From positions 62,001-126,000 of the forward strand of contig NZ_VUOH01000004.1 of NCBI RefSeq assembly GCF_015390235.1: a stretch of 64,000 bases of DNA, in the 5' to 3' direction. A model generated the notes under the pieces. It searched no databases and was not told where the DNA came from. It saw nothing but the letters and a program-made list of their open reading frames with translations. The stretch comes from Quadrisphaera sp. INWT6. GTDB taxonomy: Bacteria > Actinomycetota > Actinomycetes > Actinomycetales > Quadrisphaeraceae. Positions 1 through 8,704 of this stretch are shown here, one piece after another (position 1 is the stretch's first letter; each line of letters starts with the position of its first letter). Made by a program: the position numbers and the translations under genes.

Positions 1-2
1 AC

Positions 3-1157
3 GCCCACCGGCGCTTCGAGTACGCGCTGACCTACGAGCGCGGCACGGTCGCGGCGGCGGGCCGGTCGCTGCTGGCCCGCGTCAGCGCCCAGGCGCCCAC
101 CGCGCCGCCCGCCGCCCAGCACGCAGCCGCCCGTCCTGCAGCCGCCCGGCCCGATGCCGCGCCTGCCGCCACCCCGGCGGTCGTCCGCGAGCAGGTGCTG
201 CCCGAGCTGCTCGCCCGCGGCGGCCCGGCCGTCGAGCAGCTGCTGCGCCGCGCCCTGGCGGCCAGCACGAGCGGGGTCTGCATCGCCGACCTCGCCCTGC
301 CCGACCAGCCGATCGTCTACGTCAACCCCGCCTTCGAGAAGCTCAGCGGGCTGCCGGCCGAGGAGGTCCTGGGCCGCAACTGCCGGTTCCTGCAGGGCCC
401 CGACACCGACGAGCACGTGGTCGGCTCCATCCGCGCCGCCATCAGGGCCGGCCGCGACTGGAGCGGCGTCCTCCTGAACCACCGCGGCCCGCACCGCGAG
501 CCGTGGTGGAACGAGATCCACCTGGCCCCCGTGCACGACGACGCCGGCCGGCTGGTGCAGTACGTCGGGGTGCAGACCGACGTGTCCGAGCGGGTGGCCG
601 CCCAGCGCGACCTCGCCGCCGAGCGCGACCGCAGCGCCGCCTACCTGGCGCGCATCGAGCAGCTCGCCTTCACCGACGCCCTCACCGGCCTGGCCAACCG
701 CCGGCGCTTCGAGGAGCGGCTGGAGACGGCGCTGTGGGAGGCGCGGGCCGGAGACGCCGCCCTGGCGGTGGTGCTGCTCGACCTCGACGGCTTCAAGGCC
801 GTCAACGACTCCCGCGGCCACGCCGCGGGCGACGAGCTGCTGGTCGCGGTGGCCCAGCGCCTGCGCAGGCGCCTGCGCCGCAGCGACCTGGTGTGCCGGC
901 TGGGGGGCGACGAGTTCCTCCTCGCCCTGCCCGGCCTCACCCCGGAGGCGGCGCACGAGGAGGCGGCCGCCGTCGTCGCCTCCTTGCGCGCGGAGCTGCA
1001 GCGCCCGGTCCAGCTGCTCACCGGGGGCGAGGTGTCGGTGGGGGTGAGCGCCGGCGTCGCGCTGCACCCGGTCGACGGCGACGGCTTCGCCGCCCTCGCG
1101 CACGCCGCCGACCAGCGGATGTTCGCCGACAAGCGCTCCGAGGCCGCCACCCGCTGA
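3..1157 (+). CDS. LOV-GGDEF diguanylate cyclase, 5' end outside window
   Basis: The reading frame is open from the window edge, so the N-terminus is missing. The first 60 visible residues end in an Ala/Pro-rich linker. A LOV-type PAS domain follows, with the photoactive motif GRNCRFLQGPDTD; its flavin-adduct cysteine codon is at 381-383. WWNEIHL and VGVQTDV match the flavin-contact segments. A short coiled linker leads to a GGDEF domain with an intact GGDEF active site and an upstream RRSD inhibitory-site motif. Known for the families: LOV domains sense blue light through FMN and GGDEF domains make cyclic di-GMP, so this is probably a light-regulated cyclase. The gene upstream and the identity of the missing domain cannot be judged. 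Domain calls are secure; light control is inferred from the conserved cysteine. Confidence 0.9.
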   Translation, partial: AHRRFEYALTYERGTVAAAGRSLLARVSAQAPTAPPAAQHAAARPAAARPDAAPAATPAVVREQVLPELLARGGPAVEQLLRRALAASTSGVCIADLALPDQPIVYVNPAFEKLSGLPAEEVLGRNCRFLQGPDTDEHVVGSIRAAIRAGRDWSGVLLNHRGPHREPWWNEIHLAPVHDDAGRLVQYVGVQTDVSERVAAQRDLAAERDRSAAYLARIEQLAFTDALTGLANRRRFEERLETALWEARAGDAALAVVLLDLDGFKAVNDSRGHAAGDELLVAVAQRLRRRLRRSDLVCRLGGDEFLLALPGLTPEAAHEEAAAVVASLRAELQRPVQLLTGGEVSVGVSAGVALHPVDGDGFAALAHAADQRMFADKRSEAATR

Positions 1158-1178
1158 CCCCGGGGGCACCCGGGGTCA
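1155..1178. terminator. Bidirectional hairpin between convergent genes
   Basis: TGACCCCGGG, a four-base loop GGCA, then CCCGGGGTCA form a perfect 10-bp stem. It overlaps the stop codon of the LOV-GGDEF gene and faces the end of the convergent MazG-like gene. No clear T-run follows, as is common in high-GC actinomycetes. Confidence 0.55.
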
Positions 1179-1187
1179 GCCGGGCGG

Positions 1188-1535
1188 TCAGCCGAGCTCG
1201 GTGTACTTGGCCGCGGTCCCGCGGGCCAGGTGCACCGGGTACTTCTCGGCGTTGGCCGCGAGCTTGGCGGTGAAGGCGGCGGCGACGTCGACGCCGACCG
1301 CGTCGGCCAGCAGCAGCAGATAGGCGAGGACGTCGGAGACCTCCTCGCCCACCCGCTGCCGCAGCTGCTCGTCGGGTGCGGCGGCCTCGGCGTCGGTGAG
1401 CCACTGGAACAGCTCGGCGACCTCCCCGACCTCGCCGACCACCGCCAGTGCCAGGTTGCGCGGGGTGTTGTACCGCTGCCACTCCCGCTCGGCGGAGAAG
1501 TCGCGGAGCAGCTGGGTCATCTCGGTGACGTCCAC
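1188..1535 (-). CDS. MazG-like nucleotide pyrophosphohydrolase
   Basis: A compact all-alpha protein of about 115 residues, resembling the RS21-C6/dCTP-pyrophosphatase branch of the MazG superfamily. It has the GEVGEVAELFQW helix followed by GEEVSDVLAYLL, the paired acidic EExE and ExxD-type motifs that bind magnesium in this family. Such enzymes hydrolyse non-canonical or excess (d)NTPs to monophosphates and pyrophosphate. The GTG at 1535 gives the VDVTEM N-terminus, which fits family alignments; an in-frame ATG at 1520 is the alternative. Neither has a strong ribosome site. It converges on the LOV-GGDEF gene. The substrate cannot be named. Confidence 0.85.
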   Translation of the reverse strand: MDVTEMTQLLRDFSAEREWQRYNTPRNLALAVVGEVGEVAELFQWLTDAEAAAPDEQLRQRVGEEVSDVLAYLLLLADAVGVDVAAAFTAKLAANAEKYPVHLARGTAAKYTELG

Positions 1536-1564
1536 GCGCCGACCCTGCCCGACGCGCGGCGCGC

Positions 1565-2572
1565 TCAGCAGACGGGGCCCTGCAACGAGCTCGAGCAGCG
1601 GACGACCCCGGCGGCCCACAGCAGCCCCTCGGGCGCGGTGACGGTGACCCGGACCGGGCCGCCGGTGCCCTCGAACCTCACGAAGGCGGCGTCCTGGCCG
1701 CAGCCCACCGGCTGCGGCGCCCCGCGGGCGACGGCCACCTCGAGCTGCGCCGCCTGCAGGCAGGCCAGGACGACGGCGTGCGTGACGTCGCGCTGGGTGA
1801 GGAACACCGGCAGCGCCGAGCTGCCCTCCCGGGCATCCGAGGCGACGACGACGGACCGGTCCGACGCGGCGTCGACGAGGTCCTCCGCGGTGCGGCGGGC
1901 CGTGTCCCCGTCGACCCACAGGGAGTCACCGACGCGCTCGTAGCCCTCCTCGACCAGCGCGTCGGCGCTGTCCGACCCGTCAGCCGCCGCCGGCGGCAGC
2001 AGCACGGAGCTGACGCCCTCGCCGGCGGGCAGCCGCAGTCCCGCCGCGGCCTCCGCCACCGAGCCGCAGGTGCCGCCGAGCCCGTCGGCGTCCCGGGTGT
2101 CGCGCGCCAGCAGGCAGATGCGCCCGTCACCGGTGCGCGCCACCCAGAAGTCCGCCGTGGAGGTGCTGGCGATGCGCCTGGGCGTCGACGGGTCGACGCC
2201 GAGGCTGCTCACGAGCGTCGTGCCGGAGTAGCCGCTGCCCGGTGACGCCTCCTGGGCGAGCACGGGGAACAGCTCCTCGGGAGAGGCGGGACCCGCGAAC
2301 AGCGGCCGGTGCTGGTCGGCCGCTCGGCCCGCCAGCGAGCCCACGCCCAGGGTCGCGGCGGTGAGCACGGCGGCCACCGCGGCGACGACCCCCACCCTGC
2401 GGCGGCGCGAGCGGCCAGCGGCCCCGGCGGTCTGGGCTGCCCGGTCCGCCCGGAGCCCCGGCCGGCCGGGCCGGCCGGGCTCCTCGTCGGGCTCCTGGTC
2501 GAGGTCGACGTCGACGTCGAGGTCGTCACCGAGGTCGTCGCCGCGGTCGTCGCCGGCCCCCTCGCCGCTCAT
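1565..2572 (-). CDS. Membrane-anchored protein of unknown function
   Basis: No recognised family. The 335-residue product begins with a long acidic segment rich in Asp, then a basic cluster (RSRRRR) just before one hydrophobic helix (VGVVAAVAAVLTAATLGVG), giving an inside-anchored single-pass topology with a large exported C-terminal part. The exported region contains four or more cysteines that could form disulfides (CLLARD, GGTCGS, PVGCGQ, a final VC). Low-complexity Asp codons at the N-terminus make a start further downstream possible. It is on the same strand as the flanking MazG-like and nitrilase-family genes, with spacing of 30-70 bases. Confidence 0.6.
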   Translation of the reverse strand: MSGEGAGDDRGDDLGDDLDVDVDLDQEPDEEPGRPGRPGLRADRAAQTAGAAGRSRRRRVGVVAAVAAVLTAATLGVGSLAGRAADQHRPLFAGPASPEELFPVLAQEASPGSGYSGTTLVSSLGVDPSTPRRIASTSTADFWVARTGDGRICLLARDTRDADGLGGTCGSVAEAAAGLRLPAGEGVSSVLLPPAAADGSDSADALVEEGYERVGDSLWVDGDTARRTAEDLVDAASDRSVVVASDAREGSSALPVFLTQRDVTHAVVLACLQAAQLEVAVARGAPQPVGCGQDAAFVRFEGTGGPVRVTVTAPEGLLWAAGVVRCSSSLQGPVC

Positions 2573-2644
2573 CCAGCCATCGTCGCCACGCGGTCGACCC
2601 CGCGCCAGCCCGGCTCAGCCCGGCTCAGCCCGGCTCAATCCGGG

Positions 2645-3574
2645 TCAGACCGAGCGCGCGAGCACCTCGGTGCGCGGCAGGACCACGGGCGACGCGGGCG
2701 CCACGAGCGACCCGTACAGCTCGGGCCGCCGGTCGCCCCACAGGTGTCCTACCGCGCCGAGCCGGCGGTCGCGGGAGGCGCGCAGGTCGACGTCGGCCCA
2801 CGCCGTGCCCACCCCGGTGACCGGCGCGCTCAGCACCCACCCGTCGGCACCGACCACCGCGCTGCCCTCAGTCCAGTCGAGCCCGCGCTCGCGACCCGAC
2901 CTGTCGGCGCAGGCGATGGCCAGGTGGTTCGCCCGGGCCGCGCCCATCGCGGCGAGGTGCCCGATCGGGCGCTCCCCGGGCGGGCACGGCCCGAGCGCCC
3001 AGTTGGTGGGGACGGCGAGCAGGTCCGCCCCCGCCAGCGCCGCGGTGCGCACCCACTCGGGGAAGCCCAGGTCGTAGCAGATGACCGTGCTGATGCGGCC
3101 GTGCGCGGTCTCGACCACGGGCGGGGCCGCGTCACCGGGGGTGAAGAGCAGGCGCTCGACGTCCCACAGGTGCGCCTTGCGGTACACGGCCCGCACGCCG
3201 CTGGCGTCGACCACGGCCGAGCTGTTGTGGAGCCGGCCGTCCGGCCCCAGCTCGCAGAACCCGCCGACCACCACGGCCCCCGGCCGGGTCCGGCACGCCG
3301 CGGCCCACGCCGCGAGCAGGGGCGAGCCGGCGGGGACGGCCAGCGAGCGGGCCTCGGCCTCGTCGTCCAGCAGGTACCCGCTGGTGCACAGCTCGGGCAG
3401 GACGACGACGTCGGCGCCGGCGTCCAGCGCCCCCTGGATCCCCGCGGCGGCCCGCGCCGCGTTGCCGGCGAGGTCGCCGATGACGGGCGCCAGCTGGACC
3501 GCGGCGACGCGTGCGCTCCGCTCAGCGGGCGGGGTGGCGCCGGGCGCGGGGGCAGGGGTGGCGGGGGTGGTCAC
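2645..3574 (-). CDS. Carbon-nitrogen hydrolase (nitrilase superfamily)
   Basis: A 309-residue member of the nitrilase/amidase superfamily with the complete Glu-Lys-Cys triad: Glu in VVLPELCTSGY, Lys in VYRKAHLW and the nucleophile Cys in VICYDLGFPEW. The family hydrolyses amides, nitriles or N-carbamoyl compounds; the exact substrate is unknown. The GTG at 3574 is chosen because GGAG lies seven bases upstream on the coding strand; the frame stays open further upstream, but only across a repeat-rich spacer. A close paralogue lies at 37737-38573, sharing long blocks such as FPEWxRTAALAGADL. Unlike that copy, this one has no transporter partner. Confidence 0.88.
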   Translation of the reverse strand: MTTPATPAPAPGATPPAERSARVAAVQLAPVIGDLAGNAARAAAGIQGALDAGADVVVLPELCTSGYLLDDEAEARSLAVPAGSPLLAAWAAACRTRPGAVVVGGFCELGPDGRLHNSSAVVDASGVRAVYRKAHLWDVERLLFTPGDAAPPVVETAHGRISTVICYDLGFPEWVRTAALAGADLLAVPTNWALGPCPPGERPIGHLAAMGAARANHLAIACADRSGRERGLDWTEGSAVVGADGWVLSAPVTGVGTAWADVDLRASRDRRLGAVGHLWGDRRPELYGSLVAPASPVVLPRTEVLARSV

Positions 3575-3788
3575 GGGGCGGCTCCGGGCGTGCTCAGGTG
3601 CTGGTGGGGGAGCCCGCGTCGTCGCGGGCGAGCGCCCGTCCCTGCTGCGGAGAGCGGGAACGTAGAGCCGCGCCGCCCCCGGCGACAAGCCACCTCGCCG
3701 GAACTGCCGCCGAACCTCGCGGAGACCGCGCGAGAACGGTGGGCGAACGGCCCGCGCCGCCGCACCGCCGGGTGTCCCGGTGCTGCTC

Positions 3789-3852
3789 GCTCCGCAGATG
3801 CGCCCCTTGGGTGTGACCGCCTGGTCACGCGGAAGGGGCGCATCTTCGGAGC
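3789..3852. repeat. 64-bp palindromic element, copy 1
   Basis: The left end GCTCCGCAGATGCGCCCC pairs with GGGGCGCATCTTCGGAGC at the right end. The centre is GTGAC, six loop bases (CGCCTG), then GTCAC. The arms are 29 bases with a few mismatches near the middle. It shares length, ends and core with the copies at 3979, 18506 and 37664. Confidence 0.8.
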
Positions 3853-3978
3853 ACCCGCGGACGAGGGCGCCGGGCTCTCCGCCGCCCCTCCGCCGCCCCT
3901 CCGGCGCCCCTCCTCCGCCCCCCTCACGTCCTCACCAGGAGGTGTCTGCCGCAGGGCGAGACGGGGTCGCCCACCGGT

Positions 3979-4042
3979 GCTCCGCAGATGCGCCCCTTGG
4001 GTGTGAACGCCTGGTCACGCTGAAGGGGCGCATCCTCGGAGC
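3979..4042. repeat. 64-bp palindromic element, copy 2
   Basis: Nearly identical to copy 1, lying 190 bases from it in the same orientation. It differs at a handful of positions, including GTGAA instead of GTGAC at the left core. The pairing extends by three more bases each side (GGT/ACC, to 3976 and 4045). It lies just downstream of the 3' end of the CAP/cell-wall-binding gene, so it could act as its terminator. Confidence 0.8.
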
Positions 4043-4059
4043 ACCCGCGGCGCCTCCCG

Positions 4060-5601
4060 TCAGCGCGTCGGGGTCCCTCCGCCCACGGCGAGCACCTCGC
4101 GGACCCCGTGGCCGGTCAGCCACGACGACGTCGTCGCGCCCCACCCCGAGGGGTGGACGAGCAGCGTGACCGAGCCGGCGGCGCCGGAGACCAGGGCGTC
4201 GGCGAGGCGGGCGTCGTCCCCGCTGGCCACCAGCACCCGCTCGGCGGCCACACCTTCGGCGACGGCGTGGTCGGCGACGGCCGCCGCGGTGGCGTACCGG
4301 TCGGCGCCCTGGACCCGCTCGTCGACGCCGAGGGCGGACGCCACGGCGTCGGGCACGGAGGCGGTCCCGCCCACGACGACGACCCGACGGTCCTCCGTCG
4401 CCGCCACCGCTGCCGCGGACACCTCGCCCGCCGTCGGCGGCGCCAGCAGCACCGGAGCTCCGAGCGCCGCGGCGGTGCCGCCGACGGCCACGGCGTCCGC
4501 GAGCGTGCCGGTGCCGCGGGCGACGTAGGCGGTCGGGCTGCCCGCGAGCTCGGGGCGGGCGGCGACGGCGAGCGCGGTGGCGTACCGGTCGGCGCCGCCG
4601 ACCCGCTCCACCTGCAGGCCCAGCCCCCGCAGCGCCACCTCGACCTCGGGGGTCACGGCCTGCTCGCCGCCGACCAGCACGACCCGCGTCACCGACGGCG
4701 TGGCCCGCAGGTGCGCGGCCACCTCCGCAGACAGCGCGCCGCCGGTCGTGAGCAGCAGCGGTGCGCCCAGCTCCCGGGCCAGGGGAGCGGCGGGCACGCT
4801 GTCGACGAGCCGCTCCCCGGAGGCGAGGACCGCCGTCGTCGGCGCGGGGGCCACCACCTGCGCGAGGGCCACGCCGGTCGCGTAGCGGTCGGCGCCGACG
4901 ACGGCGCGGGTCGGGACGGCGGGACCGGCTGCGGGACTGCTCGTCGGGCTCGCTGACGGGCTCGCCGACGGGCTCGCCGAGGGGGTGCCCGCCCACGGGC
5001 CGGCGAAGTAGTCGCCGAAGACGACGGTGCCCCACATGCGGCCCGCCGCGTCGTACGAGATGCCGTACCCGGCGGAGTCGAAGGCCCCGTTGTCGATGTT
5101 GGCGCGGTGCCCGGCCGAGCCCATCCACATCTGGTGCATGGCCGCCCCGCCGCCCCCGTTGTAGGCGATGTTCTCCGCGGCACCGCGCCAGCCGGCGGGC
5201 ATCTTCTTCGCGTAGTCGTACTCGGCCTCGGCGGGGGAGTGCACCAGCGCGGCGCCTCCGGCCCCGGCGTCGGCCTTCGCGGCCATCCGGTCCGACCAGG
5301 CCTGGGCCACGGCGTCGAGGCGGGGGTCTCGGTGCAGGGGGTCGAGCCGCGCCGCGGTGCGCTCGGTGTCGTGACCGGCCTGGATCTTGCTGATCGCCCG
5401 CTGCTGCGCCGCGACCTGCGCCGGGCTGACGCCCGCGGCAGCCGGCGGGGCCGTGACGACGGCCGCGGCGCCCAGCGCCGGGACCAGCAGCGCCGCCGCC
5501 ACCAGACCAGACGCCAGACCTCCCGCCAGACCGGCCGTCCGGGCGCCGGGGCGGGCGGTCGCGCAGGCGGTCGCGCGGGCGGGGCGGGAGCGTCGGGGCA
5601 C
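4060..5601 (-). CDS. Secreted CAP-domain protein with three cell-wall-binding repeats
   Basis: About 513 residues. A signal peptide with Arg-rich start and an Ala/Val hydrophobic core is followed by a CAP/SCP domain (about residues 50-190), with AENIAYN, SAGHRANI and a final WGTVVFGDYF. A short Ser/Pro spacer made of repeated SPSAS units leads to three cell-wall-binding-repeat-2 units, each marked by GADRYAT (ADRYATGVALA, ADRYATALAVA, ADRYATAAAVA). CAP proteins are extracellular and CWB2 repeats attach proteins to wall polymers, so this is a wall-anchored CAP protein of unknown activity. The GTG at 5601 places the signal peptide directly at the N-terminus; its ribosome site is weak. It is divergent from the ABM gene at 5728. 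Confidence 0.88.
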   Translation of the reverse strand: MPRRSRPARATACATARPGARTAGLAGGLASGLVAAALLVPALGAAAVVTAPPAAAGVSPAQVAAQQRAISKIQAGHDTERTAARLDPLHRDPRLDAVAQAWSDRMAAKADAGAGGAALVHSPAEAEYDYAKKMPAGWRGAAENIAYNGGGGAAMHQMWMGSAGHRANIDNGAFDSAGYGISYDAAGRMWGTVVFGDYFAGPWAGTPSASPSASPSASPTSSPAAGPAVPTRAVVGADRYATGVALAQVVAPAPTTAVLASGERLVDSVPAAPLARELGAPLLLTTGGALSAEVAAHLRATPSVTRVVLVGGEQAVTPEVEVALRGLGLQVERVGGADRYATALAVAARPELAGSPTAYVARGTGTLADAVAVGGTAAALGAPVLLAPPTAGEVSAAAVAATEDRRVVVVGGTASVPDAVASALGVDERVQGADRYATAAAVADHAVAEGVAAERVLVASGDDARLADALVSGAAGSVTLLVHPSGWGATTSSWLTGHGVREVLAVGGGTPTR

Positions 5602-5727
5602 GGGGTGACGGTAGGGACGCGAGCGCGGCGGCGAGGGCGTTTCGCCGGGATCGTCCCGGGCGCGAGAGCATGGGCCGCAGCGCCGCGCACCCGCCGGTGC
5701 TCCGCCGTGCCGCCGGGAGGTCCGCCC

Positions 5728-6042
5728 GTGTCCGTCGTCGTCATCAACGCCCTCGACGTCCCCGAGGGAGGGGGCGCCGAGATCGAGCGCCGCTTCGCGG
5801 CCCGCCGGCACTCCGTCGACGGCGCACCGGGCTTCGAGGGGTTCCAGCTGCTGCGGCCGGTGGCGGGCGAGAGCCGCTACTTCGTGGTGACCACGTGGGC
5901 GAGCCGCGAGGACTTCGAGCAGTGGCAGACGAGCGGGGCGCGGGTGGCGCACAGCGACGGCGACGGCGGGACCGCCGCGCGGCGCCCGGTGGCGACGGGC
6001 TCGACGCTGCTGGAGTTCGAGGTCGTCGACCTCGGCGCCTGA
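5728..6042 (+). CDS. Antibiotic biosynthesis monooxygenase (ABM)-fold protein
   Basis: A 104-residue ferredoxin-like alpha/beta protein with the ABM pattern VVVINALDVPEGGGAEIERRFAAR, GFEGFQLLRP and YFVVTTWASREDFEQWQTS. This resembles the IsdG/heme-degrading and quinol-monooxygenase-like small proteins common in actinobacteria. The GTG start is decided by CGGGAGG seven bases upstream. The long frame open further upstream is a shadow of the opposite gene. The family includes heme-degrading enzymes and small monooxygenases; the sequence alone does not say which. It is divergent from the CAP gene with about 125 bases between start codons. Confidence 0.8.
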   Translation: MSVVVINALDVPEGGGAEIERRFAARRHSVDGAPGFEGFQLLRPVAGESRYFVVTTWASREDFEQWQTSGARVAHSDGDGGTAARRPVATGSTLLEFEVVDLGA

Positions 6043-6195
6043 GCACCCCGTGCGCGTCCGGCCCGCCCGCGGTTCGTGGGCAGGGTCCAGCCGGATCCAC
6101 CGCCGGTGGTTGCCATCGCCCAGATGCCCGATATCGTCACTGACTGTGCGGACGCGTCACTTCGAGTTCACCTCGATCACGGTCGGTGGAGTCCG

Positions 6196-6588
6196 GTGAG
6201 CGTCATCGACCTGCGCGACGGCAAGGACCTCGACGACCTCAGCGAGTTCGAGCTGCTCGACCTCTACGTGCGGGTCCGCTCCCTCCTCGCCGAGAAGCTC
6301 TCCCGCAAGGACGGCGGGGAGTCGATCGAGATGCTGTTCGCCCGCCTCGCCGACGTCGTCGAGCCCGCGGCGCCCAGGGTGCCGAAGACGCGGATCTCCC
6401 CGCGCGAGCGCGAGGTGCTGCACTTCCTGGCGCAGGAGAAGACCAACGCGGAGATCGCCACGACGCTGTTCATCAGCGAGAACACGGTCAAGAACCACGT
6501 GAGCAACATCCTCGGCAAGTACGAGGTGGCCACCCGTCACGGTGCCGTGATGTCCGCCATCCGCGAGGGCACGCTCACCGTCGACTGA
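6196..6588 (+). CDS. LuxR-type helix-turn-helix regulator
   Basis: A 130-residue protein with a C-terminal GerE/LuxR DNA-binding domain: SPREREVLHFLAQEKTNAEI, then FISENTVKNHVSNILGKY. The short N-terminal half is helical and charged and shows no receiver domain, so this is a solo LuxR-type regulator rather than a classical response regulator. The GTG at 6196 is preceded by GGTGGA at 6185-6190. An ATG at 6124 is possible but would add a segment unlike the family. The gene is monocistronic and convergent with the SDR gene. Confidence 0.82.
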   Translation: MSVIDLRDGKDLDDLSEFELLDLYVRVRSLLAEKLSRKDGGESIEMLFARLADVVEPAAPRVPKTRISPREREVLHFLAQEKTNAEIATTLFISENTVKNHVSNILGKYEVATRHGAVMSAIREGTLTVD

Positions 6589-6600
6589 CCCCCGGTGCCC

Positions 6601-6618
6601 CCCCTGCTGCGTCAGGGG
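6601..6618. terminator. Short hairpin between convergent genes
   Basis: CCCCTG and CAGGGG flank six bases and overlap the stop codon of the minus-strand SDR gene, 12 bases after the LuxR-type gene ends. It is a plausible but short shared terminator. Confidence 0.35.
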
Positions 6619-7619
6619 AACGCGACCCCGGCCAGGCGCTGCGACAGGTCCCAGACCCGCGCGGCGTCGTCCTCGCTGGTCAGCGGGCGGTAGAGCGACT
6701 GCTCCTCGGGCGGCCCACCCACACGGCCCGGTCCGCCGGGCCCGAACATGCGCCCGTCCTGCGCCGCCGGGGCGGTGGGCGTCGTGGCCGCCAGCAGCGC
6801 CGGCAGCCCCGCCGACTCCGGCGTCCCCACGAGCCACCCCCGCCGCGAGAGCCACCGGATCACCCGCACCTGCGGGGTGTCGGTGCTCCGGTCCACCTCC
6901 GGGCGGGCGGCCAGCAGGCTCGTGGGGGCGACCCCGGGGTGCGACAGCACGCTGGTGACGCCCCACCCGCCGGCGCGGCTGCGCCGGTCGAGCTCGAGCC
7001 CGAACAGTCCGAGCGCGATCTTGGAGGAGCGGTAGGCGAGCATCCCGCTGTAGGTGCGCTCCCAGTCGGGGTCCTCCCAGTGCACGCCGCCGCGCGCCGC
7101 CGCCACGCTGACCTGAGACACCACCCGCGCCCGCCCCGCGCGCAGCAGCGGCAGCAGGTGCGCCACCAGCGCCACGTGCCCGAGGTGGTTGGTCCCCAGC
7201 TGCAGCTCGTGGCCGTCGGCGGTGGTCTGCCGGGTCGGCGGCGTCATCACCCCGGCGTTGTTCACGAGCAGGTGCACCGGCGCGCCCTCGGCGCGCAGCT
7301 CCTCGCCGAGGGCGGCGACCGACGCCAGCGAGCCCAGGTCGAGCTCGCGCAGCTCCACGCGGGCCCCCGGCGCCGCCCGCCGGATGCCGGCCACCGCCGC
7401 CTCGCCCTTTGCGCGCGACCGCACCGGCAGCACCACCTCGGCCCCCGCCGCGGCCAGCCGGGTCGCGATCCCCAGCCCGATGCCGTCGCTACCACCCGTC
7501 ACCACCGCCCGCCTGCCCGTGAGGTCGGGGACGACGACGCCCGCCGTCGTCGCCCGTGCTGTCCGTCCGGCTGCCCGTCCTGCTGCTCGGCCTGGTCCTG
7601 GTGCTCGTCCCGTCGTCAT
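6612..7619 (-). CDS. Short-chain dehydrogenase/reductase
   Basis: About 335 residues. The NAD(P) motif TGGSDGIG lies near residue 42, NNAG follows, and the extended length and [16 protein letters not shown] segment fit the retinol-dehydrogenase/WWOX-like SDRs. In place of the usual Tyr-x3-Lys there is YRSSK, so the catalytic pair is present. The ATG at 7619 leaves an unstructured Ala/Gly/Arg-rich N-terminus; the true start could be nearer VVVPDLTGR. It is divergent from an MmyB-type XRE regulator 113 bases away, an arrangement seen repeatedly in actinobacteria in which the regulator probably controls the dehydrogenase. The substrate is unknown. Confidence 0.88.
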   Translation of the reverse strand: MTTGRAPGPGRAAGRAAGRTARATTAGVVVPDLTGRRAVVTGGSDGIGLGIATRLAAAGAEVVLPVRSRAKGEAAVAGIRRAAPGARVELRELDLGSLASVAALGEELRAEGAPVHLLVNNAGVMTPPTRQTTADGHELQLGTNHLGHVALVAHLLPLLRAGRARVVSQVSVAAARGGVHWEDPDWERTYSGMLAYRSSKIALGLFGLELDRRSRAGGWGVTSVLSHPGVAPTSLLAARPEVDRSTDTPQVRVIRWLSRRGWLVGTPESAGLPALLAATTPTAPAAQDGRMFGPGGPGRVGGPPEEQSLYRPLTSEDDAARVWDLSQRLAGVAFP

Positions 7620-7731
7620 GCCACGAGCCTGCGGCTCCGACCGGCCGGGCTCCAGGGTCGGCGCATCCAGGGACCGGCAGTCCCTGGCTGGGCCGTGGCG
7701 CCGCCCGCCCCGCCTCGCGCACGATGGCTCC

Positions 7732-8571
7732 GTGGTGGTCGACAGGTCGGGGCTCGCGGCGTTCCTGCGACGACGTCGTGAGTCCCTCCAGCCGGAGGAC
7801 GTGGGCCTGCCCCGCGGGGTGCGCCGCCGCACCGGCGGGCTGCGCCGCGAGGAGGTCGCGGTGCTGTGCCACATGTCGGCCGACTACTACTCGCGCATCG
7901 AGCAGGAGCGGGGCCCGCAGCCGTCGGAGGCGATGGTCGCGGCGATCGCCCAGGGGCTGCACCTGTCCCTCGACGAGCGCGACCACCTGTTCCGCCTGGC
8001 CGGACACGCGCCGCCGCTGCGCGGTGCGTCCGGCGAGCACGTCAGCCCCGGGCTGCTGCGGGTGCTCGACAGGCTCGACGACACCCCCGCCGAGGTCGTC
8101 ACCGAGCTCGGCGAGACCCTGCGGCAGACCCGCCTCGGGGTCGCGCTCACCGGCGACGCCTCGCAGCGCACCGGGCTGATGCGGAGCCTGGGCTACCGCT
8201 GGTTCGCCGAGCCGGCCTCGCGCGCCGTGTACGCCGAGGACGACCACGCGCACCTCTCCCGGCTGTTCGCCTCCGGGCTGCGGGAGCTGGTCGCGCTCCG
8301 AGGAGCCGGGTCGCGCGCCGCGGCCCTCGCCGACGACCTGCGCACCCGCAGCGCGGAGTTCCGCACCCTGTGGGACGCGCATGAGGTGGGACTGCGCCCC
8401 CGCGACACCAAGCGCTTCGTGCACCCGGAGGTGGGCGTGGTGGAGCTGGCCTGCCAGACGCTGCTCGACCCCGACCAGAGCCACCGCCTGCTCGTGTACA
8501 CCGCCGAGCCCGGCAGCGAGAGCGCCGAGAAGCTGCAGCTGCTCGGTGTCCTCGCGCCCGCCGGTCCGTGA
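7732..8571 (+). CDS. XRE-family regulator with MmyB-like ligand-binding domain
   Basis: About 279 residues. The N-terminal helix-turn-helix has the typical sequence [37 protein letters not shown] and [10 protein letters not shown]. The C-terminal two-thirds is the MmyB-like domain, which in the family binds fatty-acid-like ligands ([47 protein letters not shown]). Two adjacent GTG codons (7732, 7735) can serve as start; no strong ribosome site separates them. The head-to-head SDR gene is the likely target. Confidence 0.9.
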   Translation: MVVDRSGLAAFLRRRRESLQPEDVGLPRGVRRRTGGLRREEVAVLCHMSADYYSRIEQERGPQPSEAMVAAIAQGLHLSLDERDHLFRLAGHAPPLRGASGEHVSPGLLRVLDRLDDTPAEVVTELGETLRQTRLGVALTGDASQRTGLMRSLGYRWFAEPASRAVYAEDDHAHLSRLFASGLRELVALRGAGSRAAALADDLRTRSAEFRTLWDAHEVGLRPRDTKRFVHPEVGVVELACQTLLDPDQSHRLLVYTAEPGSESAEKLQLLGVLAPAGP

Positions 8572-8623
8572 CCGAGGCGTCGGCGGACCGCCCGCACTCG
8601 CGGGACCCGGCGCGTCGCAGTCA

Positions 8624-8635
8624 CCCTAGGTGATC
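8624..8635. promoter_or_regulatory. Shared upstream motif CCCTAGGTGATC, copy 1
   Basis: This 12-base string lies about 70 bases before the HNH-Excalibur gene and occurs identically at 53123-53134 before the NERD gene. It overlaps a related GGTGATCACTGT string found at 9722 and 53128. The role is unknown; a regulator site or promoter element is possible. Confidence 0.3.
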
Positions 8636-8704
8636 GTCTCCCTACCGTGAGGCACGACTGCGCGGAGGTGCCCTCCCGCGGACGCACTCACCCCGGGAGG
8701 CCCT

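Larger units (their letters stand above)
3575..4059. other. Intergenic region carrying two 64-bp palindromes
   Basis: Almost 500 bases without a convincing gene between two minus-strand genes. The open frames here are compositional. It holds two copies of the 64-bp palindrome family, separated by a GC-rich C-run segment (about 3885-3930). No promoter is obvious. Confidence 0.6.
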
